In this document: piece by piece, positions 27,245 to 36,062 of the stretch | How positions within the stretch are numbered: position 1 is the first letter of the stretch | Layout: every line of letters starts with the position of its first letter | Assembly (NCBI RefSeq): GCF_001189845.1 | Contig: NZ_LFLZ01000032.1 | Coordinates: 1-64,000 of the forward strand | Source of the DNA: Bradyrhizobium tropiciagri | GTDB lineage: Bacteria > Pseudomonadota > Alphaproteobacteria > Rhizobiales > Xanthobacteraceae | Direction: 5' to 3' | DNA length: 64,000 nucleotides | Position numbers and translations under genes: made by a program | Notes under the pieces: generated by a model | Database searches by the model: none | The model's input: only the letters and a program-made list of their open reading frames with translations | What the model was told of the DNA's origin: nothing

Positions 27245-28209
27245 TCAGCGAGGTCGCTGCGCGGATTGTAGGGATTTCGCTCCCGCCACGTCTGCATCAA
27301 TGCCTCAAGCTCGGCATCGTTCCCGTCGGGAAGGATGATGCGGGTCGTGACATACAGATCGCCGACAGCGCCCGCCTTCGACAGCCCCTTGCCCTTGAGG
27401 CGGAAGGTGCGGCCGCTGGAGGTGTTCTTCGGGATCGACAGCTCGACCGCGCTGCCGAGCGTCGGCACGCGGACCTTGCCGCCCAGCACCGCCTCGTAGA
27501 GGGTCACCGGCAGGTCGATCCGCAGATCGTTGCCGTCGACCTTGAAGAACGGATGCGGAGCGATCGAGATCGTGATCAGGAGATCGCCGGGCGGGTGGCC
27601 TTGCGCGGTGTCGCCCTGCCCCTTCAGCCGGATCTGCTGGCCTGCGGTGACGCCGGGCGGAATCTTGACGTTGAGCTCACGGCCGGTCGGCAGGCGGACG
27701 CGCTTGTCGCCGCCCCTGACCGATTCCTCCAGCGACACCGTCATGGCGACCGAAAGATCGAGGTCGACGCCGACCCCGCCGCCGTCAAATTCAAACGGGC
27801 TGGCTCGCCCCGTGCGGCCGCCAGCGCTGCCACGCGCGGCGTTGCCGAACATGCTGTTGAGGATGTCCTCGAAGCTGCCGCCGCCCATGCCGCCGCCACC
27901 GGGGCCGCCACGGAAGCTGTACTCGAAGCCGCCGCCCGGACCGGCACGGCCGCCGGCACCGCCGCCAGGGAAACCCTGGAAGCGCGGCTTGCCCTCGGCA
28001 TCGATCTCGCCGCGGTCGAACTGCTTGCGCTTGTCCTCGTCGCCGACGATCTCGTTGGCCGTGTTGATCTCCGCAAAGCGGGCCGCCGCCTTCGGGTCAT
28101 TATTGTTGTTGTCTGGGTGATGCTTCTTGGCGAGCTTGCGATAGGCGCTCTTGATCGTCGCAGCGCTGGCGCTCCGCTGCACCCCCAAGACCTCATAGGG
28201 GTCGCGCAT
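26989..28209 (-). CDS. DnaJ/CbpA-type J-domain co-chaperone, probably with an artefactual C-terminal tail
   Basis: Residues 1-70 are the J domain (DPYEVLGVQRSASAATIKSA, HPD motif in KKHHPDNN). A G/F-rich linker with PGGGAGGRAGPGGG follows, then the two C-terminal substrate-binding domains (IPPGVTAGQQIRLKGQGD, YEAVLGGKVRVPT). No Cys-rich zinc finger is present, so it is CbpA-like. It helps DnaK with protein folding. It is 406 aa, about 85 longer than relatives. Relatives end just after NPYNPRS plus a few residues; here a stop (27245-27247) lies one base out of frame right after that point. A single missing base there would make it 321 aa. The tail from about residue 322 on is therefore probably not real. 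Confidence 0.85.
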   Translation of the reverse strand: MRDPYEVLGVQRSASAATIKSAYRKLAKKHHPDNNNNDPKAAARFAEINTANEIVGDEDKRKQFDRGEIDAEGKPRFQGFPGGGAGGRAGPGGGFEYSFRGGPGGGGMGGGSFEDILNSMFGNAARGSAGGRTGRASPFEFDGGGVGVDLDLSVAMTVSLEESVRGGDKRVRLPTGRELNVKIPPGVTAGQQIRLKGQGDTAQGHPPGDLLITISIAPHPFFKVDGNDLRIDLPVTLYEAVLGGKVRVPTLGSAVELSIPKNTSSGRTFRLKGKGLSKAGAVGDLYVTTRIILPDGNDAELEALMQTWRERNPYNPRSDLADRRERAPETRNCNYPGLYRGRRGAVSASKDDRPSELQVCGVQTGWRKKECGLERGTSAVHKTPIEAACADRRIGRRSSSREHPVR

Positions 28210-28333
28210 CCGTCACGTCTCCTTCACGGGAAAATCAGTCCTGGCCGGGAACCCGTCCGGGCCCACTTTACCTTCATGTGGGGGCTCAGTGGCATTTTTG
28301 CAACTAGGCCGGTACCGGCTTCTGCCGGAACTC

Positions 28334-28876
28334 TCAGGACTTTCTCCAAGGCTTCAAACTATGGATTTCCCACCGCCCCTGTCCAGCCTTGCAGGCGGCT
28401 CCCTGCAGCCAGCTCTCGGTGGCTCCATTGACATAGCTGGCGAGGAAATCCCGGCACGTCTTACCGTCCTCGCCCGAATAGGCCTGGGCCAGCGGCGTCA
28501 CCGAGCCGCGCGCGCCGGTCTCGGGATTTTCCCAGGGCTGGCTGGAATCCTTGTCGCCCTTGGTCAGCACGTCGGAGGCCGCGTTGCGGGCAAAGGCGAG
28601 ATCGCTGTCGGTCGGCATGACGGCACTGACCTGGGTCGGACCGATCGAGCCCGTCACATCCTTGTCGTCCATCTTGGCGAAGGCATCGCTGCGCGACAAG
28701 CTGCAGCCGCTGGCGCCGACGCCGATCAGGATCAATGTCACCACCGCGCCCGCGGGGTGGATCGCCGATAGGCCAACGCGCCCCCATGCCCTATATAGGG
28801 CTAGAAACGCGCTCTCGGACGCGGGCGAACGCAAATCGGGACTCCTGACATGACCGACACGACCTCCATCAAACAC
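28334..28876 (-). CDS. RT0821/Lpp0805-type surface lipoprotein, start uncertain
   Basis: The C-terminal part (residues about 50-180) carries SLSRSDAFAKMDD, DVTGSIGPTQVSAVMPTDSDLAF and SYVNGATESWLQGAACK, which I place in the RT0821/Lpp0805 surface protein group. VVTLILIGVGASGC is a lipobox-like leader, so the mature protein may be lipid-anchored at that Cys. The 543-bp frame overlaps the divergent pdxH start at 28850 by 27 bp, so the true start is probably nearer the leader, for example the GTG at 28744. An ATG at 28787 is in the wrong frame by one. The function is unknown. Confidence 0.6.
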   Translation of the reverse strand: MFDGGRVGHVRSPDLRSPASESAFLALYRAWGRVGLSAIHPAGAVVTLILIGVGASGCSLSRSDAFAKMDDKDVTGSIGPTQVSAVMPTDSDLAFARNAASDVLTKGDKDSSQPWENPETGARGSVTPLAQAYSGEDGKTCRDFLASYVNGATESWLQGAACKAGQGRWEIHSLKPWRKS

Positions 28877-29491
28877 CCGACACCGTTAACATCGGGTGAT
28901 TTCACCGCGGCGGAGGAGCCGTTCGCCCTGTTCGCGGAATGGTTTGCGGAGGCGGTCAAGTCCGAGCCGAACGATCCGAACGCGATGGCGCTTGCGACCG
29001 TCGATGCCGACGGGCTGCCCGACGTGCGGATGGTGCTGATGAAGGGCTTCGATGCCGACGGCTTCGTGTTCTACAGCCACATTGCGAGCGCCAAGGGCCG
29101 CGAATTGGCCGCAAATCCTAAGGCCGCTTTACTGTTTCACTGGAAATCGCTGCGCCGCCAGGTGCGCATCCGCGGGCTGGTGACGCCGGTCGCCGATGCC
29201 GAGGCCGACGCCTATTTCGCCACGCGGCCGAAGCAGGCGCAGATCGGCGCCTGGGCCAGCAAGCAATCGCAGCCGCTCGAGAGCCGCTTCGCTTTCGAGC
29301 AGGCGATCGCCAAGGTCGGCGCGAAGTATGTCATCGGCGAGGTGCCGCGGCCGCCGGGCTGGAGCGGCTGGCGGATCACGCCGCAGCGCTTCGAGTTCTG
29401 GCACGACCGGCCGTTCCGCCTGCACGACCGCATCGAATTCCGCCGCGATGACGCCGGTCACGCATGGTCGAAGGTGCGGCTCTATCCCTGA
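28850..29491 (+). CDS. pdxH: Pyridoxamine 5'-phosphate oxidase
   Basis: The 213-aa protein makes pyridoxal 5'-phosphate from PNP or PMP with FMN and oxygen. Recognisable parts are DPNAMALATVDADGLPDVR, VLMKGFDADGFVFYSHIAS, ALLFHWKSLRRQVRIRG and the C-terminal FEFWHDRPFRLHDRIEFRR with WSKVRLYP, which includes the conserved basic terminal region. Length is normal. It is divergent from the lipoprotein gene and followed by an SDR gene 147 bp downstream. The start fits the family and overlaps the uncertain start of the neighbour. Confidence 0.93.
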   Translation: MTDTTSIKHPTPLTSGDFTAAEEPFALFAEWFAEAVKSEPNDPNAMALATVDADGLPDVRMVLMKGFDADGFVFYSHIASAKGRELAANPKAALLFHWKSLRRQVRIRGLVTPVADAEADAYFATRPKQAQIGAWASKQSQPLESRFAFEQAIAKVGAKYVIGEVPRPPGWSGWRITPQRFEFWHDRPFRLHDRIEFRRDDAGHAWSKVRLYP

Positions 29492-29638
29492 AAACCCGCG
29501 ACTGTCATGGAAGGGCGAAAGCGCGAAGCGCGTCTTCGTGTAAGATGACCCGGCCATCGACGTCCCGATCCCCTCTTCGTTCGAAGACGTCGATGCCCGG
29601 CACGGTGCCGCGCATGGCGAAAACGAAAGAAACCGTCG

Positions 29639-30391
29639 ATGACCCGCCCATCCAATGCACCGCGGCGCACGCTGCTCCTGACCGGCGCGAGCCGCGGCAT
29701 CGGCCATGCTACCGCGATCCGGTTCTCATCCGCAGGCTGGCGCGTCATCACCCTCTCGCGGCATGCGTTTCCAGAGGTCTGCCCCTGGGGCGCCGGACCC
29801 GAAGATCACATCGAGGTCGACCTCGGCAGCCATGACGACACCGTGCGCGCGATCTCAGAGATCCGGCAGCGGCTCGATAACGATGAACTGCATGCGCTGG
29901 TCAACAATGCCGCGATCTCGCCGAAGGCCGTGGGCGGCGGCCGGCTCGGCACCATGGACACCGACATCGAGACCTGGACCCATGTTTTCCACGTCAACTT
30001 CTTCGCGCCGATCATGATCGCGCGCGGGCTGATCGAGGAATTGAAGCATGCCAAGGGCGCGGTGGTGAACGTCACCTCGATCGCCGGATCGCGCGTGCAT
30101 CCGTTTGCCGGCGCGGCCTATGCGACGTCGAAGGCGGCGCTTGCGGCGCTGACGCGCGAGATGGCATCGGACTTCGGCCGCGTCGGCGTTCGCGTCAACG
30201 CGATCGCCCCGGGTGAGATCGATACCTCGATCCTGTCGCCGGGCACCGAGAAGATCGTCGACCAGCAGATCCCGATGCATCGCCTCGGCACCCCGGACGA
30301 GGTCGCCAAGATCATCTACGTGCTATGCACGGAAACCAGCTCGTACGTGAACGGCGCCGAGATCCACATCAATGGTGGCCAGCACGTCTGA
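29639..30391 (+). CDS. SDR family oxidoreductase
   Basis: The 250-aa classical short-chain dehydrogenase shows the cofactor motif TGASRGIGHA near residue 15, NNAAISPKA near residue 87, the catalytic Ser in NVTSIAGSR and the YATSK motif near residue 160. The loop VRVNAIAPGEIDT and the C-terminal GAEIHINGGQHV are also typical. The substrate is unknown. The start is ATG 29639. It follows pdxH on the same strand, but the 147-bp gap leaves co-transcription open. Confidence 0.9.
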   Translation: MTRPSNAPRRTLLLTGASRGIGHATAIRFSSAGWRVITLSRHAFPEVCPWGAGPEDHIEVDLGSHDDTVRAISEIRQRLDNDELHALVNNAAISPKAVGGGRLGTMDTDIETWTHVFHVNFFAPIMIARGLIEELKHAKGAVVNVTSIAGSRVHPFAGAAYATSKAALAALTREMASDFGRVGVRVNAIAPGEIDTSILSPGTEKIVDQQIPMHRLGTPDEVAKIIYVLCTETSSYVNGAEIHINGGQHV

Positions 30392-30524
30392 GCTTTGGCT
30401 TGGATGTTCGGGGGAGAGAGCTTCGAGGCGATCCCGGCCGCCGCCGCGGCCGTAGTGCAGGGATTGCTTCGATCGCAGGCGTAACGACGCAGACGAGGCT
30501 TCTGCCTCCAGAAGGCCTCAGCCT

Positions 30525-30746
30525 TTAGTCCGCATAGAACCGACGCGACTTCTTCTCAGTCCGCCGCAGCGCGACGTCATTCAGCGCGCTGGAGCAGTCG
30601 TCTTCGTCCTCGCCATCAAGCAGCGCAGCGTCACAGTAACGGCAAAGTCTCGGCGAGATCGCCTGCACCTTGCCTGCTGCGCGGTCCTGTTGATAGCGCG
30701 CAAAGTCGATGACGTTACGCCGTGGCGTTATGATCTTCTCAACCAT
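30525..30746 (-). CDS. Small conserved protein with a CxxC motif
   Basis: The 73-aa protein is basic at both ends and acidic in the middle. RLCRYCDAALLDGEDEDDC carries CxxC and a later Cys and could bind a metal. The N terminus MVEKIITPRRNVIDFARYQQ looks like a short structured start. I do not recognise the family. Codon use fits a real gene, and I recall similar short proteins in Bradyrhizobium. No operon partner is seen; corA is 130 bp away in the same orientation. Confidence 0.55.
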   Translation of the reverse strand: MVEKIITPRRNVIDFARYQQDRAAGKVQAISPRLCRYCDAALLDGEDEDDCSSALNDVALRRTEKKSRRFYAD

Positions 30747-30876
30747 TGCTGTCCTCCGGCTTCGAGGCAGGCGTTATCGCAGACAAGTTTCGCCCAAACG
30801 TTCAGCGCAACGCTCAAATTTTAGGAGAGGAAATAAGGCAGAAAACACGTCCCAAAACGCGACGTATGGAACTGCC

Positions 30877-31866
30877 TTACAGCCACTTTTTCCACTTGAA
30901 GATCCAGTAGGGAACGATCGCCGCGACCAGCATCAGTACCAGTGCGTATGGATAGCCGTGGGCCCACTCGAGTTCCGGCATGATCTTGAAATTCATGCCG
31001 TAGATCGAGGCAATCAGCGTCGGCGGCATCAAGACCACCGCCATCACCGAGAACAGCTTGATGATGTTGTTCTGTTCCAGATTGACCACGCCGAGCATGG
31101 CGTCGAGCACGAAGGTGATCTTGTTGGAGAGATAGGAGGCGTGGTCGGTCAGGGACGCGACGTCACGCTGCATGGTCTTGAGCTGCTCCCGCATGTCCTT
31201 GGACCATTTCACACCTTCCACGATCGCCGAGAGGAAGGTGACGAGGCGGCCGATCGAGACCAGGCTTTCGCGCACCTTCGAGGTCAGGTCGCCCTTGCGG
31301 CCGATCGCGATCAGGATCTGCGAATATTGCTTGGCGTGGCCGTGACGCTCGCTCTCCGGCTCGAAGATGTCGTGGGAGACCTGGTCGATGTCGGCCCCGC
31401 AGCGCTCCAGGAGGTCGGCGCAACGGTCGATCACGGCATCCAGCAGTTCCATCAGCACCTGCTCGCCGGTGATGCTGGGAGAGCAGGCGCGGGCCAGCTT
31501 GTTCTCGACCAGCGCAAACGGCTTCGGCAGGTCGTAGCGCACCGTCACCAGCCGATGGCTGGTCAGGATGAAGGTGACCGCCGTGGTGCGCGGCATGTCG
31601 GTGTCAGACTGGCACATCAGCGTCGCGGTCATGTAGCGGGCGCTGTTCTCGATGTAGAGGCGGCTCGAGATTTCGATCTCCTGCATGTCCTCCCGGGTCG
31701 GAACCGCGATCCCGGCGAGCTTCTCGACGGCCCGATCCTCCTCGACGGTCGGGTTCACCAGGTCGACCCAGACCGCGCCCTCCGGCAGCGCGCCGAGGTC
31801 GGTGGCGGCCGCCTTCTTGAGCGAAAAATCGGAGGGAACGAACACCGACAGCATCACGAACTCCAC
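30877..31866 (-). CDS. corA: CorA family magnesium transporter
   Basis: The 329-aa protein has a large cytoplasmic N-terminal domain and two C-terminal membrane helices. The selectivity motif YGMNF lies near residue 288 and the first helix carries VMAVVLMPPTLIASI. The C terminus is basic (FKWKKWL). It moves divalent cations, mainly Mg2+, across the inner membrane as a pentamer. It shares a 328-bp gap with the divergent L,D-transpeptidase gene. Length is normal for the family. Confidence 0.93.
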   Translation of the reverse strand: MEFVMLSVFVPSDFSLKKAAATDLGALPEGAVWVDLVNPTVEEDRAVEKLAGIAVPTREDMQEIEISSRLYIENSARYMTATLMCQSDTDMPRTTAVTFILTSHRLVTVRYDLPKPFALVENKLARACSPSITGEQVLMELLDAVIDRCADLLERCGADIDQVSHDIFEPESERHGHAKQYSQILIAIGRKGDLTSKVRESLVSIGRLVTFLSAIVEGVKWSKDMREQLKTMQRDVASLTDHASYLSNKITFVLDAMLGVVNLEQNNIIKLFSVMAVVLMPPTLIASIYGMNFKIMPELEWAHGYPYALVLMLVAAIVPYWIFKWKKWL

Positions 31867-32194
31867 AAAACAGGGCTGGCAGGACCCGCCGACTTAGCGC
31901 GATTCTGGCTGGCGCTTCATGACCGGGGCATTAACCGGGCGTCCATATTTGTGGCAGCCGGGTGGCAGTGATGGAGGTCCGACTCCGACGACCGTTGCCT
32001 GTTTGCACAAAAAATCGACCCACGCCAGAACAGTTGCGGCAAAAAAGCCACAGATCACGTCCCGCGATGCGGGAAAGCCATCTAAAGTCTGGGAAGAATG
32101 GCGGCTTTCAGGCAATAATGCCCCTCATGGAATCGTGGCGTTTGGGGCGTAATGTTGGCGCTTTCGGGCGCGGGTTTTCGATTGGAATGTAATC
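31867..32194. other. Divergent intergenic region, corA / L,D-transpeptidase
   Basis: The 328 bp must carry promoters for both genes. A small CCCGCGATGCGGG hairpin is near 32063-32076. No riboswitch-like magnesium leader or clear operator was recognised. Confidence 0.35.
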
Positions 32195-32872
32195 ATGTCG
32201 TCGCTCAAAGTTACCCTCGGGATCCTGACCGCGGGCCTGATGTTGTCGGGCTGCATGCAGGCCACGACCTACGAGGCAACCAATACCGCTGCCTTCAAGC
32301 CGCGTGACAAGGAACTCCTGGCCAAGACCACCTACGTCAAGACGCCGGTCGCTGAACCGTTCCGCCGCGCCATCGTCGAGTATCACCGCAAGGAAGCCCC
32401 CGGCTCCATCGTGGTCGATTCCGACAACCATTACCTCTATTACGTGCTGAACGACGGCAAGGCGATCCGCTACGGCATCACCGTCGGCGAAGAAGCGATG
32501 GCCTGGTCCGGCATTGCCAAGGTCGGCAGCATGACCGAATGGCCGGCATGGCACCCGACCCCCGGCGAGATCTCGCGCCTCGGCGTTCCGACCTTCGTGG
32601 CGCCCGGTCCGGACAATCCGATGGGCTCGCGCGCGATGTATCTCTACTCGGGCGGCAAGGACACGCTGTTCCGCATCCACGGCACCAACCAGCCGGAATA
32701 CATCGGCTCGTCGATCTCCTCGGGCTGCATCCGCATGACCAACGAGGACGTCATCGACCTCTACAACCGGGTCAAGCTCGGCACCATCGTCGTGGTGCTC
32801 GAGCCGAAGCACGGCGATTCGCCCTACAAGCCGCAGATGGCGCTGCAGGGTGCCGGCGGCACCACCTACTGA
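32195..32872 (+). CDS. L,D-transpeptidase (YkuD) lipoprotein
   Basis: The 225-aa protein starts with a lipoprotein signal (MSSLKVTLGILTAGLMLSGC, lipobox LSGC, Cys20). The YkuD domain spans residues about 65-210 with the catalytic IHGTNQPEYIG His and SSGCIRMTNEDV Cys motif. Such enzymes make 3-3 peptidoglycan cross-links or attach outer-membrane proteins to peptidoglycan. It acts in the periplasm. A strong terminator follows at 32902. The neighbouring extensin-like gene converges on it. Confidence 0.93.
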   Translation: MSSLKVTLGILTAGLMLSGCMQATTYEATNTAAFKPRDKELLAKTTYVKTPVAEPFRRAIVEYHRKEAPGSIVVDSDNHYLYYVLNDGKAIRYGITVGEEAMAWSGIAKVGSMTEWPAWHPTPGEISRLGVPTFVAPGPDNPMGSRAMYLYSGGKDTLFRIHGTNQPEYIGSSISSGCIRMTNEDVIDLYNRVKLGTIVVVLEPKHGDSPYKPQMALQGAGGTTY

Positions 32873-32895
32873 TCCCAATCACATCGCAATCGCGA

Positions 32896-34080
32896 TCAAA
32901 GGCGCCGGCTTTGCCGGCGCTTTTTTGTTGGCTGCGGCTTGGTCTCGGGCGCGCGGCTGGGTGCGGCCGCCGCATCATCTGATTGCGCCGCATCCGGCTC
33001 ATCGGCCTTGCCGTGGTCGGCCTTGGTGGCGTCCGGCCTGGATGCATCCGATTTCGCGGCGACCTCGCGCGGCGGCGCCTCGTCCGGGCGCTCGGCCGGC
33101 AACAGCGGCGCGACCTGTGGCAGCGGATCGTACACGTTCCACTGGCAGATCCGGTAGTTGCTGCGGCGCTCCGCGAGGTCGAGATGGATGTGGTCCTCAT
33201 GGTACCAGTCCGAGCCCGGACCGAGCACGGTGGAGAAACGGGCGCAGACCGAATGCAGCACGGTCTCGCGAAGATCGCGCGGCACGCTGCGGTCAGTCAG
33301 CGAGATCGACTTGCCGTTGGCGAGGCCGAAGGCGCGCACGTCGAGCGCATTGGCGCGGCCATGCTCGGAGAGCTGCGCGCCGACAACGCGGTTGCGGCCG
33401 CGGCACTCGAACGAGTCGAAATTGTCGAGATTGCTGATCCCGCCCCCGAGGCGCTGCGCCAGCGGCGCGATATCGGTGCGGACCCAGTCGGCAACCGCGC
33501 TTGCCATCTTGCAGCGGAGGATCGCCGCGGGCTTGACCGCGACCTTGCGCTGGTCCGGCAGCACGATGGCCTCGAGCCGGACCAGATCCTCGCCGCCGCA
33601 GCCCCCGGCGCCGTGAATGTCGGGAATGCTCGGCGCGATCGCGATCTCCTCGGTGAGTGCCAGCCGGCAGGCCGACAGCTGCGGCTTGGCTGGCTCGGCC
33701 GGCTTGGCCGCTTCGGCAGGCTTGGCCGCCTCGCTGGGCCTGGCAGCCTCGGCAGGCGCGGCTGGAGGCTGCGTCTCGGCCGCCGGCGGCTCGGCTGCGG
33801 CAGGCGCATTAGCTGCCGCGGGCGCGTCAGCGGGGCGCGGCTTCGGCAGCGGCACCGCTGAACGGCGGACCACCTTGTGCGCCCTGTGCGGCCGGGTGCC
33901 GAACAGATCGTCCCACGGAAAGGTGGGCGCGCCGCGGGCGGCCTGCGCGGGCTGCGCTTGCGTGCCAAGGGAAAGCGAAAGGCAAAGCAGCGCAGCCGCG
34001 GCGGTAACCATTGCCGCGCCCCCGCGGCGAAACGCGCCATCAGGCCATTTTCGGCTTGCTTTCTCCGCGCTACAGTTCAT
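32896..34080 (-). CDS. Extensin-like C-terminal domain secreted protein
   Basis: The 394-aa protein has an N-terminal signal region (TAAAALLCLSLSLGTQAQPAQA), a long Ala/Pro/Glu-rich low-complexity stretch with repeated KPAEAA units (residues about 60-135), then an extensin-like domain: CGGEDLVRLEAIVLPD, SEHGRANALDVRAFG, WYHEDHIHLDLAERRSNYRICQW. The His and Asp in HGRANALD and EDHIHLDL suggest a D,D/M15-like zinc peptidase fold acting on peptidoglycan in the periplasm. A second Ala/Pro/Lys tail ends KKRRQSRRL, encoded by the convergent terminator. Start 34080 is used; 34011 is possible. Confidence 0.85.
   Translation of the reverse strand: MNCSAEKASRKWPDGAFRRGGAAMVTAAAALLCLSLSLGTQAQPAQAARGAPTFPWDDLFGTRPHRAHKVVRRSAVPLPKPRPADAPAAANAPAAAEPPAAETQPPAAPAEAARPSEAAKPAEAAKPAEPAKPQLSACRLALTEEIAIAPSIPDIHGAGGCGGEDLVRLEAIVLPDQRKVAVKPAAILRCKMASAVADWVRTDIAPLAQRLGGGISNLDNFDSFECRGRNRVVGAQLSEHGRANALDVRAFGLANGKSISLTDRSVPRDLRETVLHSVCARFSTVLGPGSDWYHEDHIHLDLAERRSNYRICQWNVYDPLPQVAPLLPAERPDEAPPREVAAKSDASRPDATKADHGKADEPDAAQSDDAAAAPSRAPETKPQPTKKRRQSRRL
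32902..32926 (+). terminator. Rho-independent terminator of the L,D-transpeptidase gene
   Basis: GCGCCGGC - TTT - GCCGGCGC forms a strong stem, followed by six Ts (32921-32926) on the plus strand. It lies inside the last codons of the convergent extensin-like gene. Confidence 0.9.
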
Positions 34081-34156
34081 GTCAGTTCCATGATTTTACT
34101 GTCGGCCGTCCAAGATGCCGGCAGATCATGCGTGAGGATCGAGGAGGGATTTGCGT

Positions 34157-35785
34157 ATGCTTGGTTTGATGCAAGATTGGCCCTTGCTGTGCCACAAGAT
34201 TATTGAGCACGCCGCCAAATATCACGGCACGCAGGAAGTCGTGACACGGTCGGTCGAAGGCCCGATTCATCGCACCAACTACGCCGAAATCCATGCCCGC
34301 GCGCTGAAGGTCTCGCAGAGCCTTGAACGCGACGGCATCAAGCTCGGCGACCGCGTCGCCACCATCGCCTGGAACACCTGGCGCCACCTCGAGGTCTGGT
34401 ACGGCATCATGGGGATCGGCGCGATCTGCCATACGGTCAATCCGCGCCTGTTTCCGGAGCAGATCGCCTGGATCGTCAACCACGCCCAGGACCGCATCGT
34501 CATCACCGACCTCACCTTCGTTCCGGTGCTGGAGAAGATCGCAAGCCAGCTGCCGAGCGTCGAGCGCTACGTCGTGCTGACCGACAAGGCGCACATGCCG
34601 CAGACCACGCTGAAGAACGCGGTCGCCTATGAGGACTGGATCGCGGCATCCGACGGCAAGTTCGAGTGGAAGACCTTCGACGAAAACACCGCAGCTGCGA
34701 TGTGCTACACCTCCGGCACGACGGGCGATCCCAAGGGTGTACTTTATTCGCACCGGTCCAACGTGTTGCACGCGCTGATGGCCAACTCGAAGGACGCGCT
34801 CGGCACCTCCGCCTCGGACACAATGCTTCCGGTGGTCCCCTTGTTCCATGCCAACAGCTGGGGCATCGCCTTCTCCGCCCCGTCGATGGGCACCAAGCTC
34901 GTGATGCCGGGCCCGAAGCTCGACGGCGCCTCGGTGTACGAGCTGCTGTCGACCGAGAGGGTCACCCATACCGCCGGCGTCCCCACGGTGTGGCTGATGC
35001 TGCTGCAATACATGGCCGCCAACAATTTCAAGCTGCCGGATCTGCAGATGGTCATTTGCGGCGGCTCGGCGATGCCGCGCTCGATGATCAAGGCCTTCCT
35101 CGACATGGGCAGCCAGGTGCGCCACGCTTGGGGCATGACCGAGATGAGCCCGCTCGGCACGCTGGCCACGCTGAAGCCGCCGTTCACCGATCGCAGCGGC
35201 GAGGAGCGGCTCGACATCCTGCAGACCCAGGGCTATCCGCCGTTCGGCGTCGAGATGAAGATCACCGACGATGCCGGCAAGGAGCTGCCGTGGGACGGCA
35301 AGACCTTCGGCCGCCTCAAGGTCTCGGGTCCCGCGATCGCCAAGGCCTATTTCCGGGTCGATGCCAACATCCTCGATGATGCCGGCTTCTTCGACACCGG
35401 CGACGTCTCGACAATGGACGAGCACGGCTACATGCGGATCACCGACCGCTCCAAGGACGTGATCAAGTCCGGCGGCGAATGGATCTCCTCGATCGATCTC
35501 GAGAACCTCGCGGTCGGCCACCCCGCAGTCGCGGAGGCCGCCGTGATCGGCGTCCATCATCCCAAATGGGACGAGCGGCCGCTCTTGATCGTGCAGCTCA
35601 AGCAGGGCCAGAGCGCCACGCGCGAGGACATCCTGAAGTTCATGGACGGCAAGATCGCCAAATGGTGGATGCCCGACGACGTCGCCTTCGTCGAGGGCAT
35701 TCCGCACACCGCGACCGGCAAGATCCTGAAGACGGCGCTGCGCGACCAGTTCAAGGACTACACCTTCCCGACCGCCGCGGCGTAG
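34157..35785 (+). CDS. AMP-binding acyl-CoA ligase
   Basis: The 542-aa protein belongs to the ANL superfamily. Its ATP/AMP motif is CYTSGTTGDPKGVLYSHRS near residue 180; HAWGMTEMSPLG near residue 325 and the TGD motif (FFDTGDVSTMDEHGYMRITDR near residue 414) follow. The hinge and catalytic Lys are in DRSKDVIKSGGEWIS and TATGKILKTALR. It activates a carboxylic acid, probably a medium- or long-chain fatty acid, to its acyl-CoA. ATG 34157 is chosen because GAGGAGG lies about 10 bases upstream; a TTG at 34151 falls closer to it. It stands alone, divergent from the extensin gene. Confidence 0.92.
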   Translation: MLGLMQDWPLLCHKIIEHAAKYHGTQEVVTRSVEGPIHRTNYAEIHARALKVSQSLERDGIKLGDRVATIAWNTWRHLEVWYGIMGIGAICHTVNPRLFPEQIAWIVNHAQDRIVITDLTFVPVLEKIASQLPSVERYVVLTDKAHMPQTTLKNAVAYEDWIAASDGKFEWKTFDENTAAAMCYTSGTTGDPKGVLYSHRSNVLHALMANSKDALGTSASDTMLPVVPLFHANSWGIAFSAPSMGTKLVMPGPKLDGASVYELLSTERVTHTAGVPTVWLMLLQYMAANNFKLPDLQMVICGGSAMPRSMIKAFLDMGSQVRHAWGMTEMSPLGTLATLKPPFTDRSGEERLDILQTQGYPPFGVEMKITDDAGKELPWDGKTFGRLKVSGPAIAKAYFRVDANILDDAGFFDTGDVSTMDEHGYMRITDRSKDVIKSGGEWISSIDLENLAVGHPAVAEAAVIGVHHPKWDERPLLIVQLKQGQSATREDILKFMDGKIAKWWMPDDVAFVEGIPHTATGKILKTALRDQFKDYTFPTAAA

Positions 35786-35796
35786 GCGAGCTATCA

Positions 35797-35955
35797 TCCT
35801 CCCCTGGAGGGGGAGGATCGGTTCGCATGAAGCGCAGCGGAATGCGAACCGAGGTGGGGTGAAAGTCCGTCCATTGAGGCAGTGTCCGTGCTGAGGGATC
35901 ACCCCACCCCGCCGCTCATTTCATTCGCGTCGACCCTCCCCCTCCAGGGTAGGGT
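35797..35955. repeat. Intergenic inverted repeat, CCTCCCCCTC type
   Basis: CATCCTCCCCTGGAGGGGGAGGATCG, with GTTCGCAT / ATGCGAAC inside, is matched by ACCCTCCCCCTCCAGGGTAGGG at the right end. It sits between two genes on the same strand. It is a common style of repeat in these genomes. Confidence 0.65.
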
Positions 35956-36062
35956 GAATAGCACCGCCCAAATCCCTTGAATTCGCCGCAGGACCGTGGT
36001 CTCACACGGTCATTGGCGGCGGCTGAGGTCGCCGGGGATATCAACCGGCAGATTTTTCGACG

